Source: Euplotes aediculatus
Taxonomy: Eukaryota > Ciliophora > Spirotrichea > Euplotida > Euplotidae
Assembly: GCA_030463445.1 (NCBI GenBank)
Contig: JAQGFW010021164.1
Span: forward strand, 1 to 22,162
Direction of reading: 5' to 3'
Length of the DNA stretch: 22,162 bases
Shown here: positions 1-10,104 of the stretch, piece after piece
Position numbering within the stretch: position 1 is the first letter of the stretch
Layout of the letters: each line of letters opens with the position of its first letter
Program-made: the position numbers and the translations under genes
The notes under the pieces: generated by a model
Database searches by the model: none
Seen by the model: only the letters and a program-made list of their open reading frames with translations
What the model was told of the DNA's origin: nothing

Positions 1-412
1 GATTTTCATAAATCTAGCTTTCCATACTAACCTATCTACATTGTTAGTGAAGAAACTAGTTTTAATAATCATCATTCATATTTATATTCACAATCTCCTC
101 ATTCATATTTCCTCTATAAATCCTGCAAATTTCAAAATTTTCTCTCAAAATACAATAAAACTGATGACATTTTTTGAATTATGAAACATGAAGTTAGACC
201 TAATCTTTAAATGAGACTAAATTGTATTGACTTCGAGACGAATTGTGTTTACCTTACATTTAGATAAAGAATGAGCAAGGTATCAACTTACTCCTCCAAG
301 AATAAGATAGATAATCTCAGTTTTATTGACTTTTATGCTCATTTTCACTCAAATATAGTATAAATACTGCAAAAGTTGTGATCTTATCAATTTTTCTTTT
401 AAGGAAGTTTAG
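1..412. other. AT-rich stretch, no gene resolved
   Basis: No reading frame of convincing length is present on either strand, whether TGA is read as stop or sense. A few GT...AG pairs and very short open segments (for example around 255-270) could be micro-exons leading to the coding-like segment at 413. None can be joined with confidence. Confidence 0.4.
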
Positions 413-552
413 GCTGGCTTTACGTTAGCTGCATTTGATAATGTCTCTCGCACTAGGATGCAAGAGATTGCTTCATTCAATTTCAGGTTGATTTCAATCT
501 TCTTCTACTTTACTATTTTCTCATAGAATTGAGTGTAGATAAATGAGAAGTT
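413..552 (+). CDS. Possible 3' end of an unrecognised plus-strand gene
   Basis: After a TTTAG acceptor at 408-412 a short open segment uses mixed codons unlike the surrounding AT-rich DNA. It begins AGFTLAAFDNVSRTRMQ and reaches about position 486. A candidate intron (487-536, GTTGAT...TCATAG, pyrimidine-rich 3' end) joins it in phase to a last micro-exon ending in TAA at 550-552, giving a C-terminus FRIECR. The donor is weak and no upstream exon is certain, so the start is unknown. The product is not recognised. The evidence is local codon character and matching phase only, and chance is a serious alternative. Confidence 0.28.
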
Positions 553-1553
553 AGAAAATAGTGTGTTTTTAGTGGTAATTATAACCTTAATTTAAAATTT
601 GAAGCATAATTAACATCTTTCTCAGTCAATCGATTTAGTAAAGATTTCTAAACTGTTTTGCTTTTAATCGATAGATAAAAATATGATAAAATTATGTTTT
701 CAAAGAGAAAATATTATATCAGTTTCTGAGAAAAGTTAAAGAAAATTGACTTTAGTATTTCACTGAGTAAAATACTCTCTTCATATATTCTCATAACAGA
801 AATAGTCTAAATAATAAGCTAACTTAACAACCCTAGTAAAGTTTTATGTAGAAAGCATTAGCTAACCATTCGTATAAGTTTTTGATAAAAACATAATGCA
901 TTTCACTTAATTTTTGAGTTTCTTCTTGTTTTATCGTTTCTCTTTCTATCAGTTAAAAAGTATAAACTATGTTGAAGAAAGTATCTTACTATAAATATGA
1001 ACAAAATAAATATGATAGGTCCTATCTTCAATTAGAATCTTTATATCATTTTAATGTATTTTGGACTTATACAATACTTCACTATTTCTCAACTATGATA
1101 ATAGTTTGTCTAAAAGATGCTTAAATCATTTCCTTAATGGCATTTTTTCAATTAGTCTTTTACTTTGATTAAACTTATTCAGAGTTTAAGCTAAAATATT
1201 GAGAGACTTATCAAGGTATAAAAATATATTAGGTAAGTTCACGTCAGCATTTCACATGCTTCTCGTGAGATATACTTCTATTTTTGATTCGGCACGATTT
1301 TATTTAAATATCAATCTCTACTTTCAATATAAAATAGTATGATTTTAGCAAAAGTTGTTGATGCTTTTATCAACTTTGAATTTTGATTACAAATTAGTTC
1401 CTACTTACCCTTATTTCTAATAAAATTTTGTGATGAAAGCCTCTTTCTTTTCAAATAAATACTCCTTCATCATATATTAGAGTGTGTTTATTAATTTAAT
1501 TTATAAAGTTTAGGACAATAAGCAAGAATCATGTTCTTTAAATAATTGTTTTA

Positions 1554-1593
1554 CACTAAATTAAGTAAATTTCTTTTTAAATTTAATTTAGTG
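1554..1593. repeat. Inverted repeat / hairpin
   Basis: CACTAAATTAAGTAAATTT (1554-1572) faces AAATTTAATTTAGTG (1579-1593). Apart from a GTA bulge in the left arm the arms pair along 15 bp, with a 6-nt T-rich loop. It sits in non-coding DNA. It could be a chance palindrome in AT-rich sequence or a small foldback element. No flanking target duplication is obvious. Confidence 0.5.
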
Positions 1594-1790
1594 CAATGTA
1601 TAAAGTAAGTATTCTGATGAGTGTTTCTTCAGATAAACAAGTATTAGTTTAATACCCTCTATCCACTATCTCCTGCTTAATAAAATTGTTGGCATCAGAG
1701 GACTGAAATAGATGATATTTTGATAAATATTGTCTAAATTTGAGAGAAGAAAAATTTTAGACATTAAAAATACTTTTAGAAATCCGAAAG

Positions 1791-1852
1791 AAAACTATAT
1801 TTAGTGATTGGATAAACTTCTGTTACTCTTAATTCACATCAAATATAGTTTT
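1791..1852. repeat. 12-bp perfect inverted repeat flanking 38 bp
   Basis: AAAACTATATTT at 1791-1802 is the exact reverse complement of AAATATAGTTTT at 1841-1852. The spacer of 38 bp has no coding content. This could be a stem-loop or the ends of a very small foldback element. Function is unknown. Confidence 0.5.
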
Positions 1853-2452
1853 TGTGTTAAATCCTAAAAAGTAAATAGAATCTAAATGGTCTCCTTTTTA
1901 GCCTCAACTCAAGTTTTGGTAACATAAAGAGTTTTAAAGCATTCTTACTTTTTAATCTTGCTGAATGAACATTATCACTATTATTCAAATTGAGAAGTTT
2001 ACTGTTCTATCAATTACTTTATCTTACTTGTAAATCAGAATAAATATATTCGTTCAGCCGCTTCAACTGCTCATGACATAATAGATAAATATCGAGAAAC
2101 ATCGATCTAAATTAAAAGAATAAAGTTTGTTAATATTTAAAAATATGTTGAAACAGTAATTAAAATCATTATTTTAGTTTTGTTTTTTTAGAAATGAGAT
2201 AGCACTCCTTCATTAAAAATTATACCGAAGCTGTAATTATTTTATGTTGGCATACAAATTAAACTCAGTCTTAATCTATTATTGTGACTCAAATATTTAT
2301 TTGTAACGATTCGCTCTACCAATTTATATCTAAATTATGAAGCTATACATTAAATACTCACAAATTCATCAAATAGCTTAAATTTTGAAAATAAATTAAA
2401 GTATATAACGATGATAATTTAATGTTCAAATTCACAATGCAAGACAGCTTTT

Positions 2453-3385
2453 ATGTTTCCTCTCAGCTACGAACACATCGTCACTGATTTGTTCTAAGCA
2501 TAGCCTTGGCACGAGCTTAGTTGAGAGTCCAACACTTTCCTACTTGCTCTCTTCAAGCCAAAAAGAACTCGGAACTGGCATGTATTAGATTTCTTTCATA
2601 GTTTCGATTGGGTCTATTAAATTTCCTAATTTCAAAGCTATTTAACAAATACTTATAGTGAAAGTGCCAGCAGACGAGAGCAACTTCCAAAAGTCACTGC
2701 AGGACAATTCGGAGACTGAACTCAATAATGTATTCGGGGAGGCTGATGAGACACACAAGGAGGAGCAGAAGGAGTCAGATGCGTAAGTGTTTTGCTATCA
2801 ACTCTCATCATATAGACCCACATCGCTCAATGACAGAGAAGAAACTAAATACTTACAGAAGAACGATCAAGAACATAATCATGTAAATGAGCTTCAATTA
2901 CTTTCATTTAGGACTTGAAGCCTTTCGAAAGAAACTACGATTTAGTAAAAGAAGATATCTCTAGAGAAGAAATTAAAGAGAGAGACCATAATTTTGAGCA
3001 GAATAAAAATGATCCAGATAGTTTTATTGATGATGTGGATCTTCAAGAAGACTTTACTAACGATCCGTCTAATAAGATTCCAGTCTTTGATTATGAGGAT
3101 GTAAAGGAGGAAATACACAAGCAAGAGGAGTATGAAAAGAGCATGAAAAATCACAAGGAAGATGAGTTGAAATGGGAAGAACAAGAATTGGAGTCACTGC
3201 AAGACGGATACTTGAACTACTATGATACAGTCAGAATAATTCTGACTGATTATGAACATGTGAGTGCAAATCAATTTATACTTACTAGTGTAGTTTATTT
3301 ATTGTTGTTAATGCTATATAAGCATAGACATGCAGACTATGTTGCACTTTATATTTATTCCTTAATAACTAAGATAAATGAATAA
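2453..3385 (+). CDS. Five-exon gene for an acidic protein with a hydrophobic C-terminus; function unknown
   Basis: The exons, all in matching phase, are 2453-2479, 2521-2581, 2659-2782, 2816-2882 and 2912-3385 (TAA at 3383-3385). The introns are 41, 77, 33 and 29 nt and all begin GT and end AG. The last two have good donors (GTAAGT, GTAAAT) and are firm. The first has a GTCACT donor, so the ATG at 2453 is tentative. The protein is about 250 residues. The middle is acidic and Glu/Lys/Asn-rich with likely coiled coil (for example VKEEIHKQEEYEKSMKNHK). The C-terminus has a hydrophobic helix (SVVYLLLLMLY) then YVALYIYSLI, either a tail anchor or a buried helical bundle. It contains no in-frame TGA. 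I recognise no family. The last exon (157 codons) is very unlikely to be open by chance. No neighbour suggests a role. Confidence 0.7.
2783..2815 (+). other. 33-nt spliceosomal intron
   Basis: GTAAGT donor and CATATAG acceptor. Removal joins GAT GC to A CCC and restores the acidic reading frame, whereas the unspliced frame hits stops. Confidence 0.7.
2883..2911 (+). other. 29-nt spliceosomal intron
   Basis: GTAAAT donor and pyrimidine-rich CATTTAG acceptor. Removal joins ...AAT CAT to GAC TTG in phase 0. The length is typical of the tiny introns of many ciliates. Confidence 0.7.
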
Positions 3386-4301
3386 TAAGAAATTTATTTT
3401 GAGACTATAAAATTATTTATTAAAATTTAAGCAGCTTTAAGTATTTAAAAACCCACTTTTTACAGTTTCCTATTATATTTACTAAAAATGCACATTTAAT
3501 TGAATATGGTTTAAACTTATAAGTCACCGCAATTATTTATTATAATCTGGTGTTTCTAATATTTGATATGTGGAGATTTTAATGAAAACGAGTTAAGGAT
3601 AAAACTATAAAAATTTAATGAAAATGTTATCATAAAAATTCAAATAAAAATATCACATAAAATGTTGAAATAAAATAAGAAAATAAATGATATAAAGAAA
3701 TTAGAAATAATTAATTGGTCGCAGGGTACATGTACTAACAAAATATTTTTAAATTAAGATATACACCCTGTTTAGATGATGAGGACATGTTTGAACAATC
3801 AAAACCTTTGAAATTCAGAAATTGATTTTTAAAGACTTTAATGATTTTCGAGACCAAAAGTTTGTCTATTACAACTAAAATAAAAACATAGGAAATTACA
3901 ATATCACTTTATTTATACAATAGAGTAAAGGAGCTTAAATATATAACAGAGAAACATATAATATATTTTGAGAAATCTTTTGTTTTTCCAACAGAAAAAG
4001 AAATAATTCGCAACTTTGTATTTGACTTAACGAAATATCTATAAGAAAAAAAATTTCATTAAAATTAAAAAGGCTATTTTCAGACTTAAAATCTAAATCA
4101 AAGGAAATATAATGTCTTCAATAAATAATGAGATGAAATATTTATAAAAGTTACAGAACAACTTTATTAGGTCAATATATAGACATAAATACAACAAAGA
4201 AATATTTTATTTGATAAATTTAATTGATTTATAAAATTAAAATATAACTAAGTAATCCAATATTTCGCTTTAAATCTAAATAAAAAGGAATTATTTAATT
4301 T
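3386..4301. other. AT-rich intergenic DNA, nothing recognised
   Basis: Dense TAA/TAG in all frames, A-runs and T-runs. No RNA gene, tandem repeat or coding segment is supported. Confidence 0.5.
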
Positions 4302-4484
4302 GAATTAAGTCTGAAGGTTCAATACCCGAAGACAACTAAAATTATCTATCGAACTAATGGAAAGGAAGGACTAATTCATGCAAATGATAATACATATGAA
4401 GGAGACTGGCTAGCTAATAAGGCCAAAGTGTACAATTTGTGTCCATTTTATAAATTAAATTTATTTAATAAGAACTTGAGTTAG
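4302..4484 (+). CDS. Isolated MORN-repeat-like coding fragment
   Basis: One frame is open from 4302 to the TAG at 4482-4484. In it, GKEGLIHANDNTYEGDWLAN resembles a MORN repeat, whose family consensus is roughly G-x-G-x-x-x-x-x-D-G-x-x-Y-E-G-x-W-x-x-G/N. The YEGDW core (4395-4409) is intact, but the glycines that normally follow are missing. MORN repeats usually come in tandem in ciliate cytoskeletal or membrane-associated proteins, and no further copies were found nearby. It may be an exon whose partners I cannot join (a GTGTAC donor at 4428 is possible), a decayed gene fragment, or chance. Confidence 0.35.
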   Translation, partial: ELSLKVQYPKTTKIIYRTNGKEGLIHANDNTYEGDWLANKAKVYNLCPFYKLNLFNKNLS

Positions 4485-5588
4485 ACTATAGTCAGTTATG
4501 AGTATTCCTACTAAACACAATAGATAAATCACAATTATTACAATTTAATTTTTAAATCAATATCACCGATATTTTAGAGAAAACAGTTCTAGATAAGTGG
4601 AAAAAGTTTATAATTATAATACTTGTCTATGGCTCTCTCCATTAAAATGTCGGCAATACTTTATTCCTCAACGTTGAGCTAAACCAAATTAAACAAAATT
4701 TGTTTATTTCTAAAAGTAAATTTGAGGGTTATATCAGAAGTAAAATAATCTTTTTTTATGTAATGAAGCAAGAATGTAAAATCAGCTGATTAACCGAAAC
4801 ATAAGTCTATTATATATCAAATATAAGTCATTGATCAATTACATTTTTTTAAGAAATATTTCTGGAAAATGATAATAGTATTTAAATAAATAAAGATTTG
4901 TATTTAAGAAAAAATATATAAAGCCAGTTTTTATTCCTTAGTATGAGGAATTAACAACTGAGAAGATGTACATGAAAGTTAAAGAATATATCCCAAATTT
5001 AATCGAATACTTTTAATAGATTGGGGGAAGCTATGTTTCTCCAAAGAAATTCTTTATGGATATTTATTCAGTAATTGATTAAGATCTTGTTAAAAATTTT
5101 ATTTAATATCCAATAATACAAATAGTCAATGATAGATAACTGAAGATAGTTAAAAAGAGATATTTGAAGAAATATTTAATAAGATAAAAAACTAATATTT
5201 TTACTAAAAAATGGATGGCTTTATCAATTTTACTAATAAACAAAAATATTTAAAAGATAATTAGAGAAATTAAAAGAAAGTATTATGATTTTTATCTGTC
5301 GAAAAAATGAATAAAGAAATTTTAAATCAATAAAGGTTTATATTATCGTGATATTAAAAGATATGGAAAAGAATAAAACTAAAATAAATACAATTTTGAA
5401 TATAAGCATGAAATTCTAATGATCATGAAAATCATATGAATGTATATAACAGGTAAATTAAAAACTTAGTTATTTACTAGAATTCATATGAGCTAGTGCT
5501 AAATATTAAACATTATATAATTAAAATATTATTAAGTAGTGGATTCCTATGAAGAATCTATCAATTTTTAATATCTAGCTAATTCCTG
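4485..5588. other. Gene-poor AT-rich DNA
   Basis: No frame is supported with TAA/TAG as stops. From 4872 to 5310 one plus-strand frame lacks TGA but carries many TAA/TAG, and I regard it as chance. A 10-bp inverted pair (TCATATGAAT at 5432-5441, ATTCATATGA at 5482-5491) is present. Confidence 0.4.
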
Positions 5589-5684
5589 CAGCTCAGTAGA
5601 GAGTTATGTTGCTGATGTAATGAGCATCCGATTACTACTGTAAAGCTAAAGCAAAACCATCTGACTTGCTCTCAGTGCTGAGAT
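5589..5684. ncRNA. Candidate structured RNA or foldback island (unassigned)
   Basis: This stretch is richer in G and C than its surroundings and has no ORF. Its ends can pair: CTCAG and GAGAG on the left (about 5592-5603) with CTCTC and CTGAG on the right (about 5669-5683). Inside, GTAAT (5617-5621) pairs with ATTAC (5631-5635) across CATCCG. TGATGT near 5612 and CTGA near 5660 and 5679 loosely resemble snoRNA C and D boxes, but match them imperfectly. It shares a 13-mer with 6236-6248. Strand and identity are undetermined. Confidence 0.25.
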
Positions 5685-5721
5685 ATTTGAGGGTCTTGTT
5701 AAACTATAATTCACCAACTCT

Positions 5722-5741
5722 TGCTAATTGATAAATTAGCT
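5722..5741. repeat. Short perfect hairpin
   Basis: GCTAATT and AATTAGC pair perfectly across a 4-nt loop (GATA). It is a strong small stem between the two structured islands. Function is unknown. Confidence 0.4.
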
Positions 5742-5763
5742 TTAATTAAATTAAATTAAGTAA

Positions 5764-5880
5764 ATCACACCTAATTAATAATTTTGATTGTTCGACCGTT
5801 CCTGCACTACCAGAAAATAAACAGTGCAATTATTGCTTGTTCCTTACCCTGCTTCCGTAGGGCACTTTTTAAGGTGTGAT
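5764..5880. ncRNA. Candidate 117-nt structured element with paired ends
   Basis: ATCACACC near the left end is complementary to GGTGTGAT at the right end, giving an 8-bp terminal stem that continues imperfectly with TAA/TTAA. Between them are two internal stems: TGCACT/AGTGCA (about 5802-5827) and CCCT/AGGG around GCTTCCGT (about 5847-5862). This is a multi-branched layout, and the interior is GC-richer than its flanks. No ORF is present. It does not match 5S rRNA, U1, U2, U4, U6 or a tRNA as I know them. It may be an RNA gene of either strand or a small terminal-inverted-repeat element. Confidence 0.3.
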
Positions 5881-6217
5881 AGATTGGCTGCCTATTCCTT
5901 ATTGCTTTCAAATATTCAATTGAAATTGAGTAGTTAATTTTGATTAAATTGACCTATTTAAGTAGAAGGAAACTTAGTTATATTATTAATTGATATATTC
6001 TAACCTATATTGATTTTAAAAAAGTCTGTATTATTTAAGTTAAAAAGGTATTTTTTACTTTTAACTATATATTTTAATATAAAAATAATGCTTTTTAATC
6101 TAAAGTTTTTATATTCATTTTGAATATATTAAATAATCTATTTTATTAAGTATAATTCAAATAATGATGATGTTGAATAAAGCATGCAATATTCCAAAAA
6201 ATATCTGTTTTCTCTTC

Positions 6218-6270
6218 AGTGCGGATGAATATTCACATCCGACTTGCTGGAGTTGGTAATATCTTGAGAT
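6218..6270. repeat. Hairpin with a 13-mer shared with the 5.6 kb island
   Basis: CGGATG and CATCCG (within 6221-6241) form a perfect 6-bp stem over AATATTCA. The following CATCCGACTTGCT (6236-6248) matches CATCTGACTTGCT at 5658-5670 in 12 of 13 bases, in the same orientation. A related CATCCGATTACT lies at 5625-5636. This suggests the islands may be related copies. Confidence 0.35.
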
Positions 6271-6851
6271 ACTAATTTAGCCAAATAGCAATCAATTATA
6301 TTTGAACCACGAAAGACAATCAAATCAGCGTGATTGAAAGTTGATTCTTCGTAGCAAGTGCTTTATGCTGATTAGCATAACCTTCTTTTCATTATAGAAT
6401 TGGCTTTAATTTCATAATATTTTGTGCAGCGATTGTATATTTTACGCCTTAAAACAAAGGCAGCATTATTTTATTGAAGAAATATTATATTTTCAATTAT
6501 GGAATAAAGCAATATTAATATTCAGTTATATGTAGATGTTCGGTACTGCGTTTAGAAAGTAATTTTAAATAAATAGTTTTATCTATGATAGAATAAGTTG
6601 AGAGATTTTTATATCAACTTTTAAATTTTAAAAATAAATAAAAATATTTTAAAATAAAATATTTCTATTATAAAAAGATACTCTTATTTGAAAACAATAT
6701 AGTTTGGGTTCTAAACTTTATATATTTAGCTTTAGTATTTGAGAGACTTTTAGCTTAACAAAATATTTGATAAATTGCAATTGCTTGTTAAAAGCACTAC
6801 TTTACAAACAGTTTGAATAATAGTTGAGGTATTTAGAGTCTCTCAACAAAA
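6271..6851. other. AT-rich non-coding DNA
   Basis: No coding frame. A perfect hairpin TTATGCT-GATT-AGCATAA occurs near 6363-6380. Otherwise it is poly-A/T-rich. Confidence 0.4.
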
Positions 6852-7181
6852 ATGAAGAATAAATTGGGAATAAAGATGCTTGAAACTTTCCCTCAATTTA
6901 AATCTCCATTTAGCATTAAACTATGTTTCAATGTTCTTCCTCTATACTTGTTATTTTATCTTAAAATGTTGATGTTAATTGAATCTCAAAATATGTGTTT
7001 AGTCTATCACGATAGCATATGTTATGATGATTCATTTCATTTTATTTCAAAAGTTTTTATTAACAATAATGAAATCAAAGCTGATTTTTTTAGATTAGTT
7101 TATAGAAATTTCATTAATATTCCTAATAATTGAGTATTTTACTTAATGATTAAAGACATTTTAATAAATCTCTTAAAATAA
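6852..7181 (+). CDS. Possible small ORF, hydrophobic N-terminal half, unknown
   Basis: From the ATG at 6852 the frame is open to TGA at 7131-7133 (93 codons). With TGA as a sense codon it runs on to TAA at 7179-7181, about 109 codons. The N-terminal part contains a hydrophobic segment (FNVLPLYLLFYLKMLML), either a membrane helix or a buried core. The rest is Asn/Phe/Ile-rich with no recognisable motif. An in-frame TAG lies shortly upstream. The length is only marginally above what random AT-rich DNA yields in a window this size, so it may be spurious. Confidence 0.33.
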
Positions 7182-9477
7182 ACTAACTTTGAAATTTTGA
7201 AGAGTCTAAAAATACTGCATAAAATACAAATCGAATGATCATTGTCACTGTGTTCGTGTTGAAAAGAAATGTAACTGAGACAGTTGATTCACTTTTATTA
7301 TTGGCATTTTTGTATTGAACCAATTAAATGAGATCCTTTAGTTACAATAGTGCTATTTAGAAAGTAATCAACTGCTCCTTGAAAGCCATGCACTTAGAAC
7401 TTATTTTATTTTGTAATTAATATATTAATTTACTTTAATTAAAATAGTTTTTATCGAATAAATTTATTTTTAATATTATTGCTTTATTTTTATATGAATT
7501 CAAATATTATTGTTGTATCTGAAACTTTATTTTTATGATTTCAATATACTAACTAGGTTGCGAGTATATTATTACAAGTATATTTTTATTACTTTAAAGC
7601 ATTAGCGTATGATTAAGCATCACATAGTTTAAAAATAGTCAATAAATTTGTCTAATCTTGTTCAGAACATCAGACCTTACTTTAATTTGTAGGTTCTGAA
7701 TATTCAGAATACTTCTCATTTTTTGAAGCGTGATGAATTCGCTGTAAATTTATCAGGATTATTAAATTAATAGACTGTGTTTATTGATGAATTCAATTAT
7801 TTAGCTTTAACTAATTCAATTGGTAGGATATAATAAATTACTTACAATAGCAAACAAGGAAGACTATAAAAGTCTCTCATTATTTATGAGTTCTTTTGAT
7901 TTGCTCTCGAGTAGTTTGGCTGTTGTAAAGTCTTCACTTAATACTTAGAATCACTTAATAAAGCACTCTGATAGTCCGTATGATTTTTAATATAAAAATC
8001 ATGAACTTTTATTTATTTTAAATATAACATTTTAAATTTAAATAGAAGATTCTGGCTATATGACTATGATTATTAAGAAGATAGATAAAATATTTAATCA
8101 TACCAAAATCTAATAAATTTATGATCTGTTTATTAGAGCTTAAATTTAGATTAGATGTCTCAAAATAGATATCTTGGTTTACTAATAACCTTACAAACTT
8201 GAAGTTGTTGATATTATTTCGAAACATTGTGAGAAAAAATTTAATGCTCATCTATATTTTAACTATATATAGGCAAAAGAAACAAGTCCAAAAGAATATT
8301 ATATATATTTTTAATAAGTAGTAAGTTTGAATATATTCAGATAATGGAAGAACAAGAGCTGATTTAATAATTAATGAGTGCTTTTGAACACCAGAGTGAT
8401 AATAAACTTTTACCTATACATGATTGAATAGACTAATTTCATTTATAACTACAGCTTATCTAATTCATTAAAAAATTTTTGATTGAATAACATAAACTAA
8501 GAATAGGTAATTTGATAAGTAAAATTCATAACTGAATTTATTCTAAAAAATATAATCAATGTGAATATTTAATTAAATTTCAACTGTCTTTTTAATGGAG
8601 AATAGATCCAGAACTGATCTAATATTTTGCCAGAAGTCATTTGCTTTTTAAATTCTAAATTTGTTGATAAAAAATACTATCTCTTAAAAGTATTGAATTT
8701 GACGAGGAGGAACACAAATTAATAGATCATTATTTGATCTGTAAAATTTTAATGAGCGAAATGGAGATAAGGAGTTAGTGATTTCAAATGAAGAGTAAAG
8801 ATAAACAAATATATTTTTTAGATTATTTAATTCATAGTGATATAATATCAGCAATTCTATTATTCCAGAGCTCTTAAGTAGAAATGAAATAAAATTGAAA
8901 AGGTTTATGAGCATTATAACAAAATAAGACTTTATCAATTAATCGGGGAAATTCTAGAAATTTTTGAATTATGAAAATAAAAATAAAATTTTTAAATTAT
9001 GCCACTGAAACAGTTTTGAAATAAATTTTATATAAATTAAATATGAAATACTATTTTCTTATCATATGAAATAATCCAATTAAACTTAATGAAATTATAT
9101 GTACGAAATTTATCCAAATAGATATTATTTGTGAGCTTTCTAATGTATCAATTTATATGAAATTATTTTTGTATCTGTTATTTTTTTCCAATCAATTGAT
9201 CTTTCTAATTAAAGTGATTTGTATTTAGTATCGGAAAAAATTATTTATACAGGAATATACATACCTTAAAACCTTTTTTTAACATCCACAAAATTAAAAA
9301 AGTTTTGTTCATTAAAATTCTTCTTTTTTTAATGAATTGGTTTATATTGTTTTAGTTAAAGTGATAAATAATGTACTAATTTTTTTAAAGTCACTACAAC
9401 CCAAACACTAACTGTCATACCAATTTTTATGTTAATTGAAATCCTCGATACTGCAATAATGAAAGCATAAATATTTT
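7182..9477. other. Gene-poor AT-rich DNA
   Basis: Apart from the weak coding-like segment at 8671-8925 nothing is supported. Minus-strand open frames at about 8018-8251 and 8684-8938 are Ile/Phe/Asn-rich and look like chance. Confidence 0.4.
8671..8925 (+). CDS. Weak coding-like island, two possible exons
   Basis: The frame 8671-8778 (TAG at 8776) contains SIEFDEEEHKLIDHYLICK and then MSEMEIRS, acidic and mixed codons unlike the flanks. Downstream, after a TTCATAG acceptor near 8836, YNISNSIIPELLSRNEIK is open to a TAA near 8923. The two pieces cannot be joined cleanly: alternative donors give different frames. If real, this would be a 3' portion of a small plus-strand gene. No family is recognised. 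Confidence 0.22.
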
Positions 9478-10104
9478 ATGAGTTTATGGTATTACGGCAA
9501 TAATGTTCCAATACTTACTTTTAGTCCGGGCAGCTCTATTTCGGTCAAATGTTCTACACCCACTGTTCTTCTCTCGTTGCTCTCTTTATTCACATTATAT
9601 AGTTTGAAGGAATGTAATGATAAAGAATTATACTATATTCACTACGAAATAAGAATTGCAGATTTGGATCAAAGTAAAGGAAACTTAAGGAGCAAAGAAG
9701 GATATCAGCAGATGGTCGAGGACCAGAAAAATAAATATTCATTTGGCCAACAGTCAATCACCCAGCCCCTCAAACTCAATCAGCTCTTTATTTTGTACAA
9801 TTCAGAAGGGTACAATCCATTATTATATGAAGATATCAAATATTTTGATTCTACTGAAATGCACTTATTTATTGATGGTGAAACTTTTAACAAACCAATC
9901 TTGTTTAACTTTGAAAATTGGGGAAGCAGACCAAATGATAGTCAGCATGTTAAATTACAAACAGAATACAGACTATACACTTACTACAACAACACCAAGT
10001 ACTATTTAGATATAGCAAGATTGGAAGGAGTACAAGGAATAGGAGGTATTAAGTTATGATCAACAGAGAGTAAAAATACGGTCAAAGGTAGATGACATAT
10101 TTAA
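9478..10104 (+). CDS. Long ORF; possible N-terminal beta-trefoil exon of the Ca2+-release channel
   Basis: The frame is open from ATG 9478 to TGA 10057-10059 (193 codons), far longer than chance. If TGA is sense it ends at TAA 10102-10104 or splices at a GT at 10088. TAA at 9457 bounds it upstream. Early residues include a hydrophobic run (TVLLSLLSLFTLYSL). The rest is soluble-looking and beta-rich, for example KLNQLFILYNSEGYNPLLYE and KYYLDIARLEGVQGIGGIKL. The spaced pattern (LFILY, YRLYTYY, YYLDI, IKL) recalls beta-trefoil/MIR strands such as those at the N-terminus of IP3 receptors. It lies 2.3 kb upstream of the first firm channel exons. However, a donor at 10088 (phase 1) does not fit the acceptor at 12387 (phase 2), so an unseen exon would be needed. 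It may equally be a separate gene. Confidence 0.6.

Larger units (their letters stand above)
553..2452. other. Gene-poor AT-rich DNA with hairpins
   Basis: No gene is supported. Short frames open up when TGA is read as sense, for example about 1189-1345 and 1929-2112 on the plus strand. Frames of 50-62 codons without TAA/TAG are expected by chance at this AT content. Two clear inverted repeats lie here and are listed separately (1554-1593 and 1791-1852). Confidence 0.4.

Noticed and set aside
4313-4332. GGTTCAATACC resembling a tRNA B-box; likewise GGGTTCGATAC on the minus strand near 14345.
   Set aside because: Neither has an A-box or cloverleaf at the right distance.
4872-5310. A 146-codon plus-strand frame that is open if TAA/TAG are read as Gln (Tetrahymena/Paramecium code), with fairly protein-like sequence.
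   Set aside because: The channel gene has no TAA/TAG inside its exons and uses only CAA/CAG for Gln, so that code does not apply here. In DNA this AT-rich, runs free of TGA alone of this length are expected by chance.
5586-5640. A tRNA-like D-arm (GCAGCTCAGTAGAGAG) followed by a possible anticodon arm.
   Set aside because: The next stem has a 9-nt loop, there is no T-arm and no acceptor stem pairs.
8018-8938. Minus-strand hydrophobic ORFs at 8018-8251 and 8684-8938, and a similar one at 10566-10766.
   Set aside because: Their Ile/Phe/Asn/Leu-heavy content is what random AT-rich DNA encodes, and none shows a motif or splice partners.
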